Shown here: in pieces, positions 61,994-64,000 of the stretch
Numbering within the stretch: position 1 is the stretch's first letter
Layout: each line of letters starts with the position of its first letter
Source of the DNA: Novosphingobium aquimarinum
Lineage (GTDB): Bacteria; Pseudomonadota; Alphaproteobacteria; Sphingomonadales; Sphingomonadaceae
Direction of reading: 5' to 3'
Assembly (NCBI RefSeq): GCF_009746585.1
Contig: NZ_WRPO01000008.1
Span: forward strand, 1-64,000
Length of the DNA: 64,000 nucleotides
Program-made: the position numbers and the translations under genes
The notes under the pieces: generated by a model
Database searches by the model: none
What the model was told of the DNA's origin: nothing
Seen by the model: the letters and a program-made list of their open reading frames with translations, nothing else

Positions 61994-62769
61994 GTACCGA
62001 AACCCACCGCGAAAAAGTGCGTGCCGCTTTCGAGGGGGCGGACCAGTACGACGAGTTCGGGATCGTGCAGCGCAACGTGGCGGACGATCTTGCCGCTGCG
62101 CTTGTCCGGCTGAGCCTGCCGACCGAACCCAAGATCCTCGAAGTCGGCTGCGGCACGGGGTTCCTCACCGAGGCGATGCTGCGCGCCGGAATGCCCGGCG
62201 ATTTCCTCATCACCGACGTCGCCCCGGCCATGATCGAGCGCACCCGCAACAAGATCGGCGATGGGTCCGACATTCGCTACGCCGTCCTCGACGCTGAATA
62301 TGGTGCGCCCGAAGAGGGTCCGTTCGATCTCATCTGCGCCAACCTCGCGCTGCAGTGGTTCGAGGATCCGCACGCCGCGCTGGGCCGGATGATGAAATGG
62401 CTCGCGCCCGATGGCCACCTCGTCGCAACGATCCTCACCAAGGGCACGTTCGCCGAATGGCGCGAAGCCTGCGAAGCCGAAGGCGTCGCACCGGGCACAC
62501 TCGACTTTCCCGATCCCTCGGATCTGCTCGGATGGTATCCCGATGCCATGCGCACCCGTCCGAGCGGGCACCACTACCGCATGATCTACAAGGACGGCCC
62601 CGCCTTCATCAACGCGTTGCGCGGGCTTGGCGCCAGCACCCCCGTCGACGGCTACGAGCCGATGAAGCCGGGTACGCTGCGCAAGGTCATGGCGCGCTTC
62701 GAGCAAGACAATGCGCTCGCTACGTTCGACGTCGTGACGCTGCATTACGGACATCCCAAGGCGGGCTGA
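61990..62769 (+). CDS. bioC: Malonyl-ACP O-methyltransferase BioC
   Basis: A 259-residue class I SAM methyltransferase. Motif I is [16 protein letters not shown], motif II is around [15 protein letters not shown], and the C-terminal region is [19 protein letters not shown]. In biotin synthesis it methylates the malonyl carboxyl so that fatty-acid enzymes can elongate the chain. The N-terminal [19 protein letters not shown] matches BioC. The ATGA overlap with the BioH-like gene links the methylase and the esterase of the pathway. Confidence 0.92.
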   Translation: MSTETHREKVRAAFEGADQYDEFGIVQRNVADDLAAALVRLSLPTEPKILEVGCGTGFLTEAMLRAGMPGDFLITDVAPAMIERTRNKIGDGSDIRYAVLDAEYGAPEEGPFDLICANLALQWFEDPHAALGRMMKWLAPDGHLVATILTKGTFAEWREACEAEGVAPGTLDFPDPSDLLGWYPDAMRTRPSGHHYRMIYKDGPAFINALRGLGASTPVDGYEPMKPGTLRKVMARFEQDNALATFDVVTLHYGHPKAG

Positions 62770-63422
62770 TGCCCTCCGAGCGCCATCCGGCCGCCCGTTA
62801 TGTCGTGACGGGGACGGACACCGATGTCGGCAAGACGGTGTTCGCCGCGGCACTGGCGCAGGCCTTGGGCGCGGCCTACTGGAAACCGGTGCAGGCAGGC
62901 ACCGACGAGGCGGGCCAGGGCGATGCGGACGTCGTCGCTCGCCTCACCGACTCGTCGCGAGTGACGGTCCTGCCGGGCGCTTATCATCTGGCGACGCCGT
63001 GCTCTCCGCATCGCGCAGCCGAAATCGACGGGGTCGGCATCGATCCGTCTCGTCTCGATCTGCCTGCGCATGACGGCCCCCTGGTGGTCGAAGGCGCGGG
63101 CGGCGTGCTCGTGCCGCTCGACCGGCAACGCACTTACGCCGATCAGTTCGCGCGCTGGGGCCTGCCGGTGGTGATCGTCGCGCGCACCGCGCTGGGCACG
63201 ATCAACCACACCCTGCTCTCGATCGAAGCCTTGCGCGCACGCGGGATCAGCGTGCACGGCGTCGCCTTCATCGGTGATTCGGTTCCCGACAGCGAGGAGA
63301 CGATCGCGGCGATGGGCGCGGTCCGGCGGCTCGGGCGACTGCCGCATCTGGACCATCTCGAACGGGCGGCACTCGCGATCGCCTTCGCGCGCGGCTTCGA
63401 CCTGGCGGACTTTGCGGCATGA
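62769..63422 (+). CDS. bioD: Dethiobiotin synthetase
   Basis: A 217-residue ATP-dependent carboxylase-like enzyme that closes the ureido ring of dethiobiotin. The P-loop is [10 protein letters not shown] at 14-23, the DAPA-binding KPVQAGTDE follows, and [20 protein letters not shown] is the Mg/ATP switch region. The start at 62769 shares one base with the bioC stop (TGATG), and the stop overlaps bioA (ATGA). Confidence 0.96.
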   Translation: MPSERHPAARYVVTGTDTDVGKTVFAAALAQALGAAYWKPVQAGTDEAGQGDADVVARLTDSSRVTVLPGAYHLATPCSPHRAAEIDGVGIDPSRLDLPAHDGPLVVEGAGGVLVPLDRQRTYADQFARWGLPVVIVARTALGTINHTLLSIEALRARGISVHGVAFIGDSVPDSEETIAAMGAVRRLGRLPHLDHLERAALAIAFARGFDLADFAA

Positions 63423-64000
63423 CCTCCGCGGTCTGGCATCCCTTCACGCAGCACGGGCTCGGTGAGCCGATCCCGCAAGTGACCTCGGCGAAAGGCGCGC
63501 TGCTGCACACCGAGGACGGGCGCACGGTGATCGATGCGATCTCCTCGTGGTGGGTGACGACGCACGGTCATTGCCATCCGCGCATCGTCGCGGCCATCGC
63601 CGACCAGGCCGAAAAGCTCGACCAGCTGATCTTCGCCGGCTGGACGCACGAACCCGCCGAGACGCTTGCGACCGGCCTGCGCGCGATCATGCCGCCGGAG
63701 CTGACACGTGTGTTCTTCTCCGATTCGGGATCGACCAGCGTCGAAGTCGCACTGAAGATGGCGCTCGGCTACTGGGCCGGACGCGGCGAGCCGCGGCATC
63801 GCATCCTGGTGTTGGAGCACAGCTATCACGGCGATACGATCGGCACGATGTCGGTCGGCGCGCGCGGCGTGTTCAACCGCACGTACGCGCCGTTGCTGTT
63901 CGATGTCGGCACGATTCCCTTCCCCGCAGCGGGCCGCGAACAGGCGACGCTCGACGCGCTGGAGGCCGCTTGCCGCGAAGGCGACGTTGCCGCGCTGATC
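63419..64000 (+). CDS. bioA: Adenosylmethionine-8-amino-7-oxononanoate aminotransferase, partial
   Basis: The first 194 residues of a fold-type I PLP aminotransferase, cut off by the window edge. Diagnostic are VWHPFTQHG at the start, [51 protein letters not shown] and [16 protein letters not shown]. The last carries the PLP-stacking tyrosine and BioA-type substrate residues. It uses SAM as amino donor to make 7,8-diaminopelargonic acid. It completes the bioF-BioH-like-CDA order. Confidence 0.95.
   Translation, partial: MTSAVWHPFTQHGLGEPIPQVTSAKGALLHTEDGRTVIDAISSWWVTTHGHCHPRIVAAIADQAEKLDQLIFAGWTHEPAETLATGLRAIMPPELTRVFFSDSGSTSVEVALKMALGYWAGRGEPRHRILVLEHSYHGDTIGTMSVGARGVFNRTYAPLLFDVGTIPFPAAGREQATLDALEAACREGDVAALI

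Overview
The window is a GC-rich stretch of ordinary-looking chromosome from an alphaproteobacterium, most probably a member of the Sphingomonadales. I infer this from the nagZ-scpA-scpB-tatABC order, the short type 2 ArgC, the 1588-residue NAD-glutamate dehydrogenase, the DUF4169 protein, the DUF1338/arginine succinyltransferase cluster, and a dispersed double-hairpin repeat (GTCATGCTGAAC-type) of a kind I associate with sphingomonads. The genus cannot be fixed from the sequence. No prophage, insertion sequence, CRISPR array or rRNA operon is visible. The only region that looks foreign is the first ~430 bases, an AT-richer stretch at the 3' end of a tRNA-Thr gene.

Layout. 0-14 kb: tRNA-Thr, a DUF429 protein, rarA, a membrane protein, a GT4 glycosyltransferase, two paralogous glycine-zipper/Arg-Tyr-rich secreted proteins, argC with a catalytic-domain-less SH3 protein and an M17 aminopeptidase, map, ccmAB, phhB, an AlkA-type glycosylase and a ferredoxin. 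14-18 kb: a GH130 enzyme overlapping a 775-residue glycosyltransferase fused to a helical domain. 18-23 kb: the tightly overlapping operon DUF1338-astD-M20 hydrolase-astA. 23-27 kb: tesA divergent from the ybbA-ybbP ABC exporter genes. 27-34 kb: RDD and DUF805 membrane proteins, typA, then glnB-glnA behind a sigma-54-like promoter, and two secreted proteins. 34-41 kb: bpt, a second GH130 gene with an SDR, ilvA, a beta-hydroxyacid-type dehydrogenase and an amidohydrolase. 41-47 kb: tatABC, scpAB, nagZ, an M23 peptidase and an L,D-transpeptidase. 47-49 kb: astB. 49-54 kb: the phenylalanine/tyrosine catabolic operon phhA-hppD-VOC-maiA-fahA with a divergent Lrp/AsnC regulator, bracketed by two copies of the double-hairpin repeat. 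54-58.6 kb: the giant NAD-glutamate dehydrogenase. 58.7-64 kb: three small unknown or membrane genes, then the biotin operon bioF-(BioH-like)-bioC-bioD-bioA, cut off by the right edge.

How the genes work together. Amino-acid and nitrogen metabolism dominates. The AST genes convert arginine to glutamate and succinate, although astB lies 25 kb from astDA and no astC or astE is seen. PhhA/PhhB, HppD, MaiA and FahA take phenylalanine and tyrosine to fumarate and acetoacetate, although no homogentisate dioxygenase of the usual cupin type is present. The NAD-GDH can oxidise the glutamate released, while GlnB/GlnA control and carry out ammonia assimilation. Envelope functions (Tat export, NagZ, L,D-transpeptidase, M23 peptidase, glycine-zipper proteins) and GH130/GT4 carbohydrate enzymes make up most of the rest. 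The parts most likely to hold undescribed biology are the VOC protein with a glyoxalase-I ligand pattern in the tyrosine operon, the M20/DUF1338 pair in the AST operon, the BioH-like esterase in the biotin operon, and the fused glycosyltransferase with its overlapping GH130 gene.
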